Shown here: positions 34,263-42,280 of the stretch, in pieces
How the letters are laid out: each line of letters begins with the position of its first letter
Position numbering within the stretch: position 1 is the stretch's first letter
Assembly (NCBI GenBank): GCA_040403555.1
Contig: JBBAKN010000003.1
Location: 310,001-374,000 of the forward strand
DNA length: 64,000 bases
Source: JAIPAN01 sp040403555
Lineage (GTDB): Bacteria > Bacteroidota > Bacteroidia > Sphingobacteriales > Sphingobacteriaceae
Reading direction: 5' to 3'
The notes under the pieces: generated by a model
The model's database searches: none
What the model saw: only the letters and a program-made list of their open reading frames with translations
Told to the model about the DNA's origin: nothing
Position numbers and translations under genes: made by a program

Positions 34263-34298
34263 AAAAAAACCCGCTCTGACAATGCCTGAGCGGGTTTT
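34263..34298 (-). terminator. Terminator of the obgE-gap-pgk unit
   Basis: CCCGCTC and GAGCGGG pair across an 11 nt loop. The A run 34263-34269 gives a U tract on the minus strand. It separates pgk from the mraZ promoter. Confidence 0.85.
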
Positions 34299-34323
34299 AA
34301 TGAAGTGGGATTATTTTCTAGGG

Positions 34324-35514
34324 CTAGCTATTAATTGCCTTTACACCCGGCAATTCTTTGCCTTCCATATATTCTAAAAGAGCACCCCCACCGGTAGAAA
34401 CATAGCTTACCTCTTCGGTTAACTTAAATTTAGAAACGGCCGCTGCAGAATCGCCACCGCCAATTAAAGAAAAAGCGCCTGCTTTGGTAGCTTCAACCAC
34501 CGCTAGTGCTACAGCCTTGGTTCCTTTCTCAAAAGTTTCGAATTCGAAAACACCCATTGGGCCGTTCCAAAGCAAGGTTTTTGAGTGCTTAATTACTGCC
34601 GCAAAATGCTCGGCTGTTTTCGGACCAATATCTAAGCCCATCCAATCTGCAGGAATTGCAGCAGTTTCGCATACTTGAGTTGCAGCTTCATTTGAAAAGG
34701 TATCAGCTACCAAGGTATCTACAGGTAAATGAATTTTTACACCTTTTTCTGCGGCCTTTTTCAAAAGCGAATTGGCTAAATCTAGTTTGTCGTTTTCACA
34801 AATAGAGGTACCTATTTGGCCGCCTTGCGCTTTTACAAAGGTATAGGCCATACCTCCTCCAATAATAAGATGATCTACCTTATTCAATAGTTGCTCTATT
34901 AATAAAATTTTATCGGACACCTTTGCGCCACCCATAATGGCCGTAAACGGACGTTTTGGATGATTTAACACCTTTTCTGCATTTTCCAACTCAGCAGCCA
35001 TAAGGTAGCCGAAATATTTTGCTTGCGGAAAGAATTGCGCAATAATGGCGGTGGAAGCGTGTGCTCGGTGTGCGGTACCAAAAGCATCGTTTACGTATAC
35101 ATCGCCTAAAGCGGCTAATTTCTCAGCAAAAGCTAACTCTCCTTCTTCTTCTTCTTTATAAAAACGGAGATTTTCGAGCAACAATACTTGCCCTGGCTGG
35201 AGTTTTGCAGCCTGTTCTACTGCGGAAGCGCCTATGCAATCGTCGGCAAATGCTACCGGGCGATTTAACACTTTTGACAAATAAGCCACAATGTGCTTTA
35301 ACGAATATGTAGCGGTAGGGCCTTCTTTTGGTCTGCCTAAATGCGACATGAGTATGACCGAACCACCGTCGTTTAAAATTTTAGTAATGGTAGGCAAGGC
35401 ACCTTGTATGCGATTATCATCTGTTATATTAAAATTTTCATCAAGAGGTACATTAAAGTCTACTCGAATGAGAACTTTCTTTCCTAAAAAATTAATGGAG
35501 TCTACTGTTTTCAT
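34324..35514 (-). CDS. pgk: Phosphoglycerate kinase
   Basis: Transfers phosphate from 1,3-bisphosphoglycerate to ADP in glycolysis. 396 residues, standard. N-terminal RVDFNVPLD (about 17-25), SHLGRPK (about 57-63), GGAKVSDKI near 197, NGPMGVFE near 318 and GGGDSAAA near 352. Follows the acetyltransferase by 26 nt and a second GAPDH beyond that, so consecutive glycolytic steps are encoded in one leftward unit. Confidence 0.98.
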   Translation of the reverse strand: MKTVDSINFLGKKVLIRVDFNVPLDENFNITDDNRIQGALPTITKILNDGGSVILMSHLGRPKEGPTATYSLKHIVAYLSKVLNRPVAFADDCIGASAVEQAAKLQPGQVLLLENLRFYKEEEEGELAFAEKLAALGDVYVNDAFGTAHRAHASTAIIAQFFPQAKYFGYLMAAELENAEKVLNHPKRPFTAIMGGAKVSDKILLIEQLLNKVDHLIIGGGMAYTFVKAQGGQIGTSICENDKLDLANSLLKKAAEKGVKIHLPVDTLVADTFSNEAATQVCETAAIPADWMGLDIGPKTAEHFAAVIKHSKTLLWNGPMGVFEFETFEKGTKAVALAVVEATKAGAFSLIGGGDSAAAVSKFKLTEEVSYVSTGGGALLEYMEGKELPGVKAINS

Positions 35515-35540
35515 GTATATATATCAAGGTACTAAATTAG

Positions 35541-35984
35541 TTATTTTACTGACTTTAAGGGCAAATACATGGCTTTATGTAAGCCAATGCCCGGAATATC
35601 GAAGGTTTCGGAAATAAAAATGAAACCCAGGTTTTGATAAAACGAAAAGGCAGCTTCTCGGGCATTACACCAAACATAGGCTACATGTTTCTCTTGCAAA
35701 TGCGCAAAGGCAAAGCGCAATAGTTGCGACCCCAAACCCTTGCTTTGATAGAGCGGATAGGTGGCCATGCCTCTTAATTGATAGCCTTGGCCTTGGTAGC
35801 CTTCACGGGCTTGAGGCAAAAAACTGGCTACGCAAACTACCTGCTCATCTTGCTCTGCTCCTACATGAAATGATTCGGAATCTTTATCACCAGCAAATTC
35901 ACAATCTTGTGGGAGTCTTTGGCCGTTTCGTAATACTGCAGCCCGCAGAGGTAATACTTCTTCTGGTTGAATAAAACGAATCAT
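35541..35984 (-). CDS. GNAT family N-acetyltransferase
   Basis: 147 residues with the acetyl-CoA-binding segment YQSKGLGSQLLRFAF (about 78-92), an RGMATYPLYQSKGLG Q/R-x-x-G-x-G/A pattern, and a C-terminal GNAT beta strand (AAFSFYQNLGFIFISE). The substrate cannot be told. It sits between gap2 (4 nt upstream) and pgk (26 nt downstream) and is probably co-transcribed; a link to glycolysis is not shown. Confidence 0.85.
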   Translation of the reverse strand: MIRFIQPEEVLPLRAAVLRNGQRLPQDCEFAGDKDSESFHVGAEQDEQVVCVASFLPQAREGYQGQGYQLRGMATYPLYQSKGLGSQLLRFAFAHLQEKHVAYVWCNAREAAFSFYQNLGFIFISETFDIPGIGLHKAMYLPLKSVK

Positions 35985-35988
35985 ATAG

Positions 35989-36987
35989 TTAGCTCTTTAA
36001 TTGAGCTAATTTTAGGGCCAATTCTACTAATCTATTCGAATAACCAACCTCATTGTCGTACCAACCTACCACTTTCACCAAGCCCCCTACTACGGATGTA
36101 AGTTGGGCATCGAAAATACAAGAATGTGGATTATCTAAAATATCTACCGATACAATAGGATCTTCAGTATAGGCTAAAATGCCTTTTAATTGATTTTTTG
36201 ATGCTTTTTTGAAAGCTTCATTTATTTCGGCAACCGTAACCGGCTTCGTTAAGGTGCAGGTAAAATCGGTTAAAGACCCATTTAATACCGGCACTCGAAT
36301 ACCTGCACCACCCAATTTACCCTCTAAATGTGGGAAAATGTTGGTAATGGCTTTGGCAGCTCCGGTGGTGGTTGGGATAATGGAGGCAGAGGCTGCTCTG
36401 GCTCTTCGCAAATCTTTATGAGGCGCATCGTGTAAATTCTGATCGCTAGTCATGGAGTGGACTGTGGTAATATAGCCATCTATAATGCCCCAATGCTCAT
36501 CGAGTACCTTTATTAAGGATGCCACATTATTGGTGGTACACGAAGCATTGGATAGTATGGGGGCACTTAAATCTGTTTGGTTTTCATTTACGCCCAACAC
36601 CACAGTGGGTATGCTTTTATCTGCCGAAGGCGCTGAAATAAGCACTTTTTTTGCGCCAGCTAAAAGGTGTGCATTGGCTAATTTTTGCGTGGTAAACTGT
36701 CCGGTAGATTCAATGACCAAATCAATGGCTAATTCTTTCCAAGCTAAATTTTCAGGATTTTTTTCTGAGAAAATTTGCACCTTTTGCGCATTTATAAGCA
36801 AGTGATTACCCTGCACTTCTACGTCACCGGAAAAAACGCCGTGTACCGAATCGTATTTAAATAAATGTGCTAATGTTTCCGGATCGGCCAAATCATTTAT
36901 AGCCACTACCTGCAAACTTGGCTGCTGCAGGGCTATACGCAAAAAGGTGCGTCCAATTCTTCCGAAACCGTTAATGGCTAATCTCAT
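35989..36987 (-). CDS. Second glyceraldehyde-3-phosphate dehydrogenase (cyanobacterial/GapB-like class)
   Basis: 332 residues. INGFGRIGR at 5-13, NDL at 31-33, catalytic C150 in SNASCTTNN, activating H177. The segment after the histidine (HSMTSDQNLHDAPHKDLRRARAA) is of the class found in cyanobacterial and chloroplast-type enzymes, unlike gapA of this window. N154 replaces the usual second cysteine of CTTNC. It is in an operon with pgk. Erythrose-4-phosphate dehydrogenase is less likely because TTTGAAKA follows rather than the Epd-type segment. It may serve gluconeogenesis or a constitutive role; that is inference. Confidence 0.92.
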   Translation of the reverse strand: MRLAINGFGRIGRTFLRIALQQPSLQVVAINDLADPETLAHLFKYDSVHGVFSGDVEVQGNHLLINAQKVQIFSEKNPENLAWKELAIDLVIESTGQFTTQKLANAHLLAGAKKVLISAPSADKSIPTVVLGVNENQTDLSAPILSNASCTTNNVASLIKVLDEHWGIIDGYITTVHSMTSDQNLHDAPHKDLRRARAASASIIPTTTGAAKAITNIFPHLEGKLGGAGIRVPVLNGSLTDFTCTLTKPVTVAEINEAFKKASKNQLKGILAYTEDPIVSVDILDNPHSCIFDAQLTSVVGGLVKVVGWYDNEVGYSNRLVELALKLAQLKS

Positions 36988-37011
36988 ACGGAGTAAATGT
37001 AGGTGATTTTG

Positions 37012-38007
37012 CTAGGAGTTAATGGCTTTCCACAACAAATCTTTCAATTCGGTAATGCCTTTTTGGGCTACCGATGAAATAAAGATATGTGGCATTTTAG
37101 GTAAATCCTTGGCCATTTCTTGGGTCAATTCTTCATCCAACAAATCGCTCTTGGTAATGGCTAGCACCCTTGGCTTATGCATCAACTCTGAATTATAGAC
37201 CTCTAACTCGTTGAGCAAAATTTGGTATTCCTCTGCAATGCTTCTGCTGGTATCGGCCGGCACCATAAATAACAATACAGCATTCCGCTCAATGTGGCGC
37301 AAAAATCTAAATCCAAGCCCTTTACCTTTCGATGCTCCCTCAATAATTCCGGGAATATCGGCCATAATAAACGATTTGCTGCCGCGGTAGGATACGATAC
37401 CTAAGTTTGGCACCAAGGTAGTAAAAGCATAATCTGCAATTTCGGGCTTAGCAGCAGAAACCACCGAAAGTAGTGTTGATTTTCCAGCATTCGGGAAACC
37501 CACCAAACCTACATCGGCCAATACTTTTAACTCCAAAATCATCCACTCTTCTTTGCCCAGTTCGCCGGGTTGTGCAAAGCGTGGAGTTTGTTGGGTGGCT
37601 GACTTGAAATGCCAGTTACCTAATCCTCCACGACCACCGTGGGTTAAAATTTGAGTTTCGCCATCTTCGGTTATTTCAAATAATACTTCTCCAGTTTCGG
37701 CATTTTTGGCTACGGTTCCCAAGGGTACTTCCAAAACATCGTCTCTACCGGTTTTACCGGTGCGCAAAGCTGGCTCTCCGTTTCCACCATCACCAGCAAT
37801 TACGTGTTTTCTGTATTTTAAATGAAGTAAGGTCCAAAGCTGGGCATTGCCTTTTAACACAATGTGTCCACCACGGGCACCATCGCCGCCATCGGGACCA
37901 CCTTTAGAGGTATTGATGTCGCGGTGTAAATGCGCAGATCCTGCCCCTCCTTTACCAGAACGGCAACAGATTTTTACATAATCAACGAAATTAGAACCTT
38001 GCGACAT
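37012..38007 (-). CDS. obgE: GTPase Obg/CgtA
   Basis: Ribosome-assembly and stress-linked GTPase. 331 residues: Obg glycine-rich fold (about 1-158, GKGGAGSAHLHRD and GGPDGGDGARGGH), then G domain with GFPNAGKST (G1, about 166), ADIPGIIEGA (G3) and ITKSD (G4). It lacks the C-terminal OCT extension of some homologues. A terminator-like hairpin separates it from adk; gap2 follows 24 nt downstream, so obgE may head the obgE-gap2-GNAT-pgk unit. Confidence 0.96.
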   Translation of the reverse strand: MSQGSNFVDYVKICCRSGKGGAGSAHLHRDINTSKGGPDGGDGARGGHIVLKGNAQLWTLLHLKYRKHVIAGDGGNGEPALRTGKTGRDDVLEVPLGTVAKNAETGEVLFEITEDGETQILTHGGRGGLGNWHFKSATQQTPRFAQPGELGKEEWMILELKVLADVGLVGFPNAGKSTLLSVVSAAKPEIADYAFTTLVPNLGIVSYRGSKSFIMADIPGIIEGASKGKGLGFRFLRHIERNAVLLFMVPADTSRSIAEEYQILLNELEVYNSELMHKPRVLAITKSDLLDEELTQEMAKDLPKMPHIFISSVAQKGITELKDLLWKAINS

Positions 38008-38022
38008 TTTTTTATTTTTTTA

Positions 38023-38062
38023 CAAAAAAAGCGGATAAGCAGGCTATGCTACCATCCGCTTC
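38023..38062 (-). terminator. Terminator after adk
   Basis: AAGCGGAT and ATCCGCTT pair around a 17 nt loop, with an A7 run (38024-38030) acting as a U tract on the minus strand. It ends only about 15 nt before the obgE start, so it might act as an attenuator for obgE. Confidence 0.7.
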
Positions 38063-38079
38063 GATTATTTTTTATGGGT

Positions 38080-38652
38080 TTATAGCGTGTTTATTACCTG
38101 GCGAAGTGAAACGAAAATTTCGTCGATTTGACCCACACCAGGAATACTATAAAATTTGTTTTGTGCTTTATAGAAATTAGCCACCGGAGCGGTTTTAGTA
38201 TTGTACTCCACAATGCGTTTGCGAATTACTTCGGGATTGGCGTCATCGGGACGTCCTGATTCTTTTCCTCTTAATAACAAACGACGCTCTAATTCATCGT
38301 CGGATACTTCTAAGGCAATCATTCCGGTAATAGCTGATTGTTTGCTAGCTAACAAAGCATCTAAGGCGTCTGCTTGGGCTACCGTACGAGGAAAACCATC
38401 GAAAATAAACCCTTTGGCATCTTTATTACTATCTAACTTATTACTAATCATACCAATAACCACCTCATCTGGAACCAAAATACCTTGATCCATTAGCTTT
38501 TTGGCTTCCATACCCAAAGCGGTACCCTGCGTAATTTCACTACGCAATAAATCGCCTGTAGAAAGGTGAATTAATTGATAGTTATCAATTAAATTTTGAG
38601 ATTGAGTTCCTTTACCAGCGCCAGGAGGGCCAAATAGTACGAGATTAAGCAT
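38080..38652 (-). CDS. adk: Adenylate kinase (short form)
   Basis: Interconverts ATP, AMP and ADP. 190 residues from ATG 38652 (MLNLVLFGPPGAGKGT). P-loop GPPGAGKGT at about 8-16, DGFPR near 85 and GRPDD in a short LID. No Cys4 zinc motif, so it is the short-LID type. Two in-frame upstream starts (38658 and 38667) are possible but add no conserved residues. It starts just after the tRNA-Arg terminator. Confidence 0.95.
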   Translation of the reverse strand: MLNLVLFGPPGAGKGTQSQNLIDNYQLIHLSTGDLLRSEITQGTALGMEAKKLMDQGILVPDEVVIGMISNKLDSNKDAKGFIFDGFPRTVAQADALDALLASKQSAITGMIALEVSDDELERRLLLRGKESGRPDDANPEVIRKRIVEYNTKTAPVANFYKAQNKFYSIPGVGQIDEIFVSLRQVINTL

Positions 38653-38673
38653 GGGCATACAGTGCAAAAAATT

Positions 38674-38708
38674 AAAAGCCTTTCCGGTTGTTGGGCGAAA
38701 AGGCTTTT
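38674..38708 (-). terminator. Terminator of tRNA-Arg
   Basis: AAAAGCCTTT and AAAGGCTTTT form a 10 bp stem. On the minus strand it is followed by TTTTAATTTTTT. It ends about 20 nt before the adk start. Confidence 0.75.
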
Positions 38709-38713
38709 GGTAG

Positions 38714-38787
38714 TGGACCTGAAGGGAGTCGAACCCCTAACCTCCTGATCCGTAGTCAGGTGCTCTATCCAATTAAGCTACAGGTCC
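38714..38787 (-). tRNA. tRNA-Arg (anticodon ACG)
   Basis: 74 nt cloverleaf on the minus strand. The acceptor stem pairs GGACCTG with CAGGTCC with discriminator A, and the D arm contains TAGCTTAATTGG. Anticodon stem CCTGA/TCAGG carries loop CTACGGA, giving anticodon ACG (A34 probably edited to inosine). T arm GGGGTTCGACTCCC. The 3' CCA is not encoded (the flanking sequence is CTAC). Reads CGN arginine codons. Confidence 0.95.
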
Positions 38788-38847
38788 ATTCCGAATCGGA
38801 TTGCAAAAATAGCATATCCGATCAAAATACCAAAGTGTTTCGCTAAA

Positions 38848-39312
38848 TTATTGCTGAACGATTGCTTGTATCGCATCAAAATCCGGCAAATCGCCAGCCG
38901 ATTCTAAGACTTCAGCGTATATAATTTCTTGATTTTCGTTTACCACAAATGCAGCTCGTTTAGAAACGCCTTTCAAATTGAATACAAATTCATCGTAATA
39001 CGCACCGTATGCTTGAGAAACTTCTTTATTAAAATCGGAAAGCAAGGGAAATTGGTACTGATTATCTTCTTTAAACTTAGCCAAGGTAAATGGCGAATCT
39101 ACAGAGATGCCTAATACTTCGGCACCTAAGCCTTCGTAATAACCAAAACTATCTCTCATGGTGCACAACTGTGTGGTACATACGCCGGTAAATGCCATAG
39201 GAAAAAAATGAATCACTACTTTTTTACCTGCATAATCACTCAGGCTAACTTCTTTTAAATCGCTTGAAAAAAGGGTGAAATCTGGGGCCTTTTGGCCAAT
39301 TGCTACTGCCAT
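38848..39312 (-). CDS. Peroxiredoxin (AhpC/TSA family)
   Basis: 154-residue thiol peroxidase reducing H2O2 or organic hydroperoxides. Thioredoxin fold. Peroxidatic C45 in FTGVCTTQLC with a second cysteine C50 five residues on, a pattern of AhpE/BCP-like peroxiredoxins. Pro-Phe before it (FFPMAFTGVC) and the distal Arg (about R119) complete the active site. A good TATATTTG element lies 20 nt upstream of the start. Monocistronic, before tRNA-Arg. Confidence 0.92.
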   Translation of the reverse strand: MAVAIGQKAPDFTLFSSDLKEVSLSDYAGKKVVIHFFPMAFTGVCTTQLCTMRDSFGYYEGLGAEVLGISVDSPFTLAKFKEDNQYQFPLLSDFNKEVSQAYGAYYDEFVFNLKGVSKRAAFVVNENQEIIYAEVLESAGDLPDFDAIQAIVQQ

Positions 39313-39332
39313 AATGTTTTTAATTTGAGGAT

Positions 39333-39340
39333 CAAATATA
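39333..39340 (-). promoter_or_regulatory. Peroxiredoxin -7 promoter element
   Basis: Minus-strand TATATTTG; predicted leader about 14 nt. Confidence 0.5.
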
Positions 39341-39345
39341 GGTGT

Positions 39346-40248
39346 TTAAGCCTTTAGTTGCGCATCTACTAGCGCTAAACCTTCTACAAAAGAGTGTGGT
39401 TGATAACCGAGTTCGGCAATGGCTTTAGCTAATACAAAGCCTGTTTTGGGCGGACGTTTTGCAGCCTGATTGAGCGATGAGGAGGTAATAGGCCGAATAA
39501 GTGTTTTATCCAAATGCCAAAAATCGGCCACTTGTTGTACCAATTCTATCATGTTCATAAAGTCTTTACCCGATACATGAAATACACCTTGCGCTTCTTT
39601 TTGTACGGCGGCCAAACAGGCTGCCGCTAAATCTTCTGCCAGGGTTGGCATACGCCACTGGTCGTTTACTACCGAAATGGTTTCTCCTTTTTCGAGCGCA
39701 TTTTTTGCCCAAAGCACAATGTTAGATCTGCTCATTTCTGCGGCTACTCCGTACACAATAATGGTGCGCAAAATGGCGTATGTACAGCCAGCTGCTACGA
39801 TAGCCTGCTCTGCTTTCCACTTACTTTGGCCATAAAAACTCAAAGGATTCGGAGTGGCGTCTTCGGTATAAGGGCCATCGGCGCCATCAAAAATAAAATC
39901 GGTTGATAGGTGTACGAGTTGAATATTAAATTCTTGGCATAAGGTTGCTAGAGATGCTACGGCTGTAACATTTAATTTTTCGCAAGCTTCTTGGTTAGAT
40001 TCGCAGGCATCTACATTGGTCATGGCTGCTGTATGAATAATAGCTTGGGGCTGATGCAATAAAATTGCAGCATGCAAGGCAGCGGTATCGCATACATCCA
40101 GTTCCTGATAGGTATATCCTGCTTTTATCGGATGCCTATTTGAGCAGCTAGAAGTAGCCACTAAACTAATATCCGATTGAGCTAAAGCCAAATCGATAAG
40201 CTTTTGCCCCAACAAGCCATTACTACCGGTTACTAGCACTCTTTTCAT
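39346..40248 (-). CDS. RmlD-like dTDP-4-dehydrorhamnose reductase family protein
   Basis: 300-residue extended short-chain dehydrogenase. NAD(P)-binding VTGSNGLLGQKL (about 5-16), conserved THR/Ser site HLSTDFIFDG (about 113-122), and the active YxxxK in SFYGQSKWKAE. This is the RmlD family, which includes dTDP-rhamnose synthesis enzymes and relatives (such as MAT2B-like reductases). No rml genes are near, so the sugar substrate is uncertain. The start is ATG 40248; a -7 element ends only 4 nt before it. Confidence 0.85.
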   Translation of the reverse strand: MKRVLVTGSNGLLGQKLIDLALAQSDISLVATSSCSNRHPIKAGYTYQELDVCDTAALHAAILLHQPQAIIHTAAMTNVDACESNQEACEKLNVTAVASLATLCQEFNIQLVHLSTDFIFDGADGPYTEDATPNPLSFYGQSKWKAEQAIVAAGCTYAILRTIIVYGVAAEMSRSNIVLWAKNALEKGETISVVNDQWRMPTLAEDLAAACLAAVQKEAQGVFHVSGKDFMNMIELVQQVADFWHLDKTLIRPITSSSLNQAAKRPPKTGFVLAKAIAELGYQPHSFVEGLALVDAQLKA

Positions 40249-40252
40249 CCCT

Positions 40253-40260
40253 CAAAAGTA
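40253..40260 (-). promoter_or_regulatory. -7 element 4 nt before the RmlD-like start codon
   Basis: Minus-strand TACTTTTG matches TAnnTTTG. The predicted start of transcription falls within the ATG, suggesting a leaderless message. Confidence 0.5.
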
Positions 40261-40330
40261 GTAGAATTTTAACAGTTGACTGATTATAAAAAATCTTTGT
40301 GTAGCTGTTTTTCTTTTCGGCTATAAAATG

Positions 40331-40338
40331 TATTTTTG
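40331..40338 (+). promoter_or_regulatory. atpD -7 promoter element
   Basis: TATTTTTG matches TAnnTTTG; predicted start near 40345, leader about 66 nt. Confidence 0.6.
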
Positions 40339-40348
40339 CAGACCGAAA

Positions 40349-40383
40349 AAGCGTTCAAAAAAAGAAATGCTTATTAAACGCTT
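40349..40383 (+). other. Inverted repeat in the atpD leader
   Basis: AAGCGTT (40349-40355) and AACGCTT (40377-40383) could close a stem with a 21 nt AU-rich loop almost at the 5' end of the message. Confidence 0.35.
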
Positions 40384-40410
40384 GATAGATTAAAATTTTA
40401 TCGAATTTAT

Positions 40411-41916
40411 ATGCCAAACAAAGGAAAAATTGCCCAAATTATCGGTCCGGTTGTAGACGTTAGCTTCAGCAACAATGCTAGCTTACCAAAAATTTACGAC
40501 GCCTTAGAAATTAAAAAAGAGAACGGACAAAAAATTGTTTTAGAAGTTCAACAACACTTAGGTGAAGACCGGGTACGTGCCATTGCGATGGACTCTACCG
40601 ATGGATTGGTGCGTGGAATGGAAGTGGTTGATACGGGCTCGGCTATTAAAATGCCAATTGGCGATAAAATTAAAGGCAGGTTGTTTAATGTAGTAGGTGA
40701 AGCTATTGATGGAATTGGTGCGGTGGACAATGCGGGTGGCTATCCTATTCACAACACTCCGCCTAAATTCGATGAATTATCTACCGAAACTGAAGTACTT
40801 TTCACAGGTATTAAAGTAATTGATTTGCTAGAGCCTTATGCTAAAGGTGGTAAAATTGGTTTATTTGGTGGTGCGGGTGTAGGTAAAACCGTATTAATTA
40901 TGGAATTGGTAAACAACATTGCGAAAGCATATGCGGGTTTATCGGTATTTGCCGGTGTGGGTGAGCGTACTCGTGAGGGTAACGATTTATTACGTGAGTT
41001 TATCGAATCGGGTGTAATTAACTACGGCGATGAGTTCTTACATTCGATGGAAAAAGGCGGATGGGATTTAGATAAAGTAGATCAAGAGAAATTAAAAGAT
41101 AGTAAAGCAACCTTGGTGTTCGGTCAAATGAACGAGCCTCCAGGTGCACGTGCACGTGTAGCCCTTTCTGGACTAACCGTTGCCGAATATTTCCGTGATG
41201 GTGAAGGTGATGGACAAGGAAAAGATATCTTGTTCTTCGTAGATAACATTTTCCGTTTCACGCAAGCAGGTTCTGAGGTATCGGCTTTATTAGGTCGTAT
41301 GCCATCGGCTGTAGGTTACCAACCAACCCTAGCTACCGAAATGGGTTTAATGCAAGAGCGTATTACCTCTACCAAAAAGGGATCCATTACTTCGGTACAA
41401 GCGGTTTATGTACCTGCTGATGATTTAACGGATCCGGCACCGGCAACAACCTTTGCCCACTTAGATGCTACCACGGTATTGTCACGTAAAATTGCCGAAT
41501 TGGGTATATATCCGGCGGTAGATCCATTAGATTCTACTTCACGTATCCTAAACCCTGCGGTATTAGGCAACGAACATTACGATACGGCACAACGTGTAAA
41601 AGAAATTTTACAACGCTACAAAGAGTTACAAGATATCATTGCCATATTAGGCATGGACGAACTATCTGAAGAGGATAAATTGGTAGTATATCGTGCTCGT
41701 AAAGTACAACGTTTCTTATCGCAACCATTCCACGTAGCCGAGCAGTTTACCGGCTTAAAAGGAGTTTTGGTTGATATTAAAGATACCATCAAAGGCTTTA
41801 ACATGATTATGGATGGAGAAGTGGATGAATATCCAGAAGCAGCTTTTAACTTGGTGGGTACCATTGAAGATGCCATGGAAAAGGGTAAAAAATTATTAGC
41901 AGAAGCTGAGGCATAA
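40411..41916 (+). CDS. atpD: F1 ATP synthase beta subunit
   Basis: Catalytic subunit of the F1FO ATP synthase. 501 residues. Walker A GGAGVGKTV near 153-161, the catalytic GERTREGND segment, Walker B ILFFVDNIFRF and the DELSEEDK loop near the C-terminus. It is paired only with atpC; the other F1 and FO genes are not in the window, as in many Bacteroidota where atpDC form a separate operon. The stop overlaps the atpC start by one base (TAATG). Confidence 0.98.
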   Translation: MPNKGKIAQIIGPVVDVSFSNNASLPKIYDALEIKKENGQKIVLEVQQHLGEDRVRAIAMDSTDGLVRGMEVVDTGSAIKMPIGDKIKGRLFNVVGEAIDGIGAVDNAGGYPIHNTPPKFDELSTETEVLFTGIKVIDLLEPYAKGGKIGLFGGAGVGKTVLIMELVNNIAKAYAGLSVFAGVGERTREGNDLLREFIESGVINYGDEFLHSMEKGGWDLDKVDQEKLKDSKATLVFGQMNEPPGARARVALSGLTVAEYFRDGEGDGQGKDILFFVDNIFRFTQAGSEVSALLGRMPSAVGYQPTLATEMGLMQERITSTKKGSITSVQAVYVPADDLTDPAPATTFAHLDATTVLSRKIAELGIYPAVDPLDSTSRILNPAVLGNEHYDTAQRVKEILQRYKELQDIIAILGMDELSEEDKLVVYRARKVQRFLSQPFHVAEQFTGLKGVLVDIKDTIKGFNMIMDGEVDEYPEAAFNLVGTIEDAMEKGKKLLAEAEA

Positions 41917-42161
41917 TGATAGTAGAAATCTATACACCAGATCAATTGGTATTTCAAGGCGAAGCCGCTTCGGTAACTGTACCGGGAACTTTAGGCTCGT
42001 TTGAAGTATTAAAAGACCATGCTCCCATAATATCTACTTTAGAAGATGGCAAAGTAACGGTGCGTACTGGCCAAGAAACACAAACCTTTGCTATTAAAGG
42101 TGGTGTGGTAGAAGTAAAAGAAAATAAAGTAGTGGTATTAGCCGAAGGCTTAGCCGAGTAA
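41916..42161 (+). CDS. atpC: F1 ATP synthase epsilon subunit (short form)
   Basis: 81 residues: only the N-terminal beta-sandwich domain (EIYTPDQLVFQGEAASVTVPGTLG...EVLKDHAPI). The C-terminal helical hairpin that inhibits ATP hydrolysis in E. coli (139 residues) is missing. Short epsilon subunits are common in Bacteroidota, so this is not a broken gene. Its start overlaps the atpD stop, and it is followed by a terminator. Confidence 0.95.
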   Translation: MIVEIYTPDQLVFQGEAASVTVPGTLGSFEVLKDHAPIISTLEDGKVTVRTGQETQTFAIKGGVVEVKENKVVVLAEGLAE

Positions 42162-42178
42162 ACTCAAAAAAAACAAAA

Positions 42179-42213
42179 AGAAAGCATTCTCCAAAACGGG
42201 GGATGCTTTTTTA
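42179..42213 (+). terminator. Terminator of atpDC
   Basis: GCATTCTCC and GGGGGATGC pair (two G-U pairs) around AAAAC and are followed by T6. Confidence 0.75.
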
Positions 42214-42280
42214 TGTAATTGACATTTTCTTAACCTCCTCTTAATTTTCAGTTTACATAAGATTCATACTTTGTTGGTGA

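Noticed and set aside
35989..36987. Erythrose-4-phosphate dehydrogenase instead of GAPDH
   Set aside because: The segment after the active-site His and the TTTGAAKA motif match GAPDH; Epd has a different stretch at this point.
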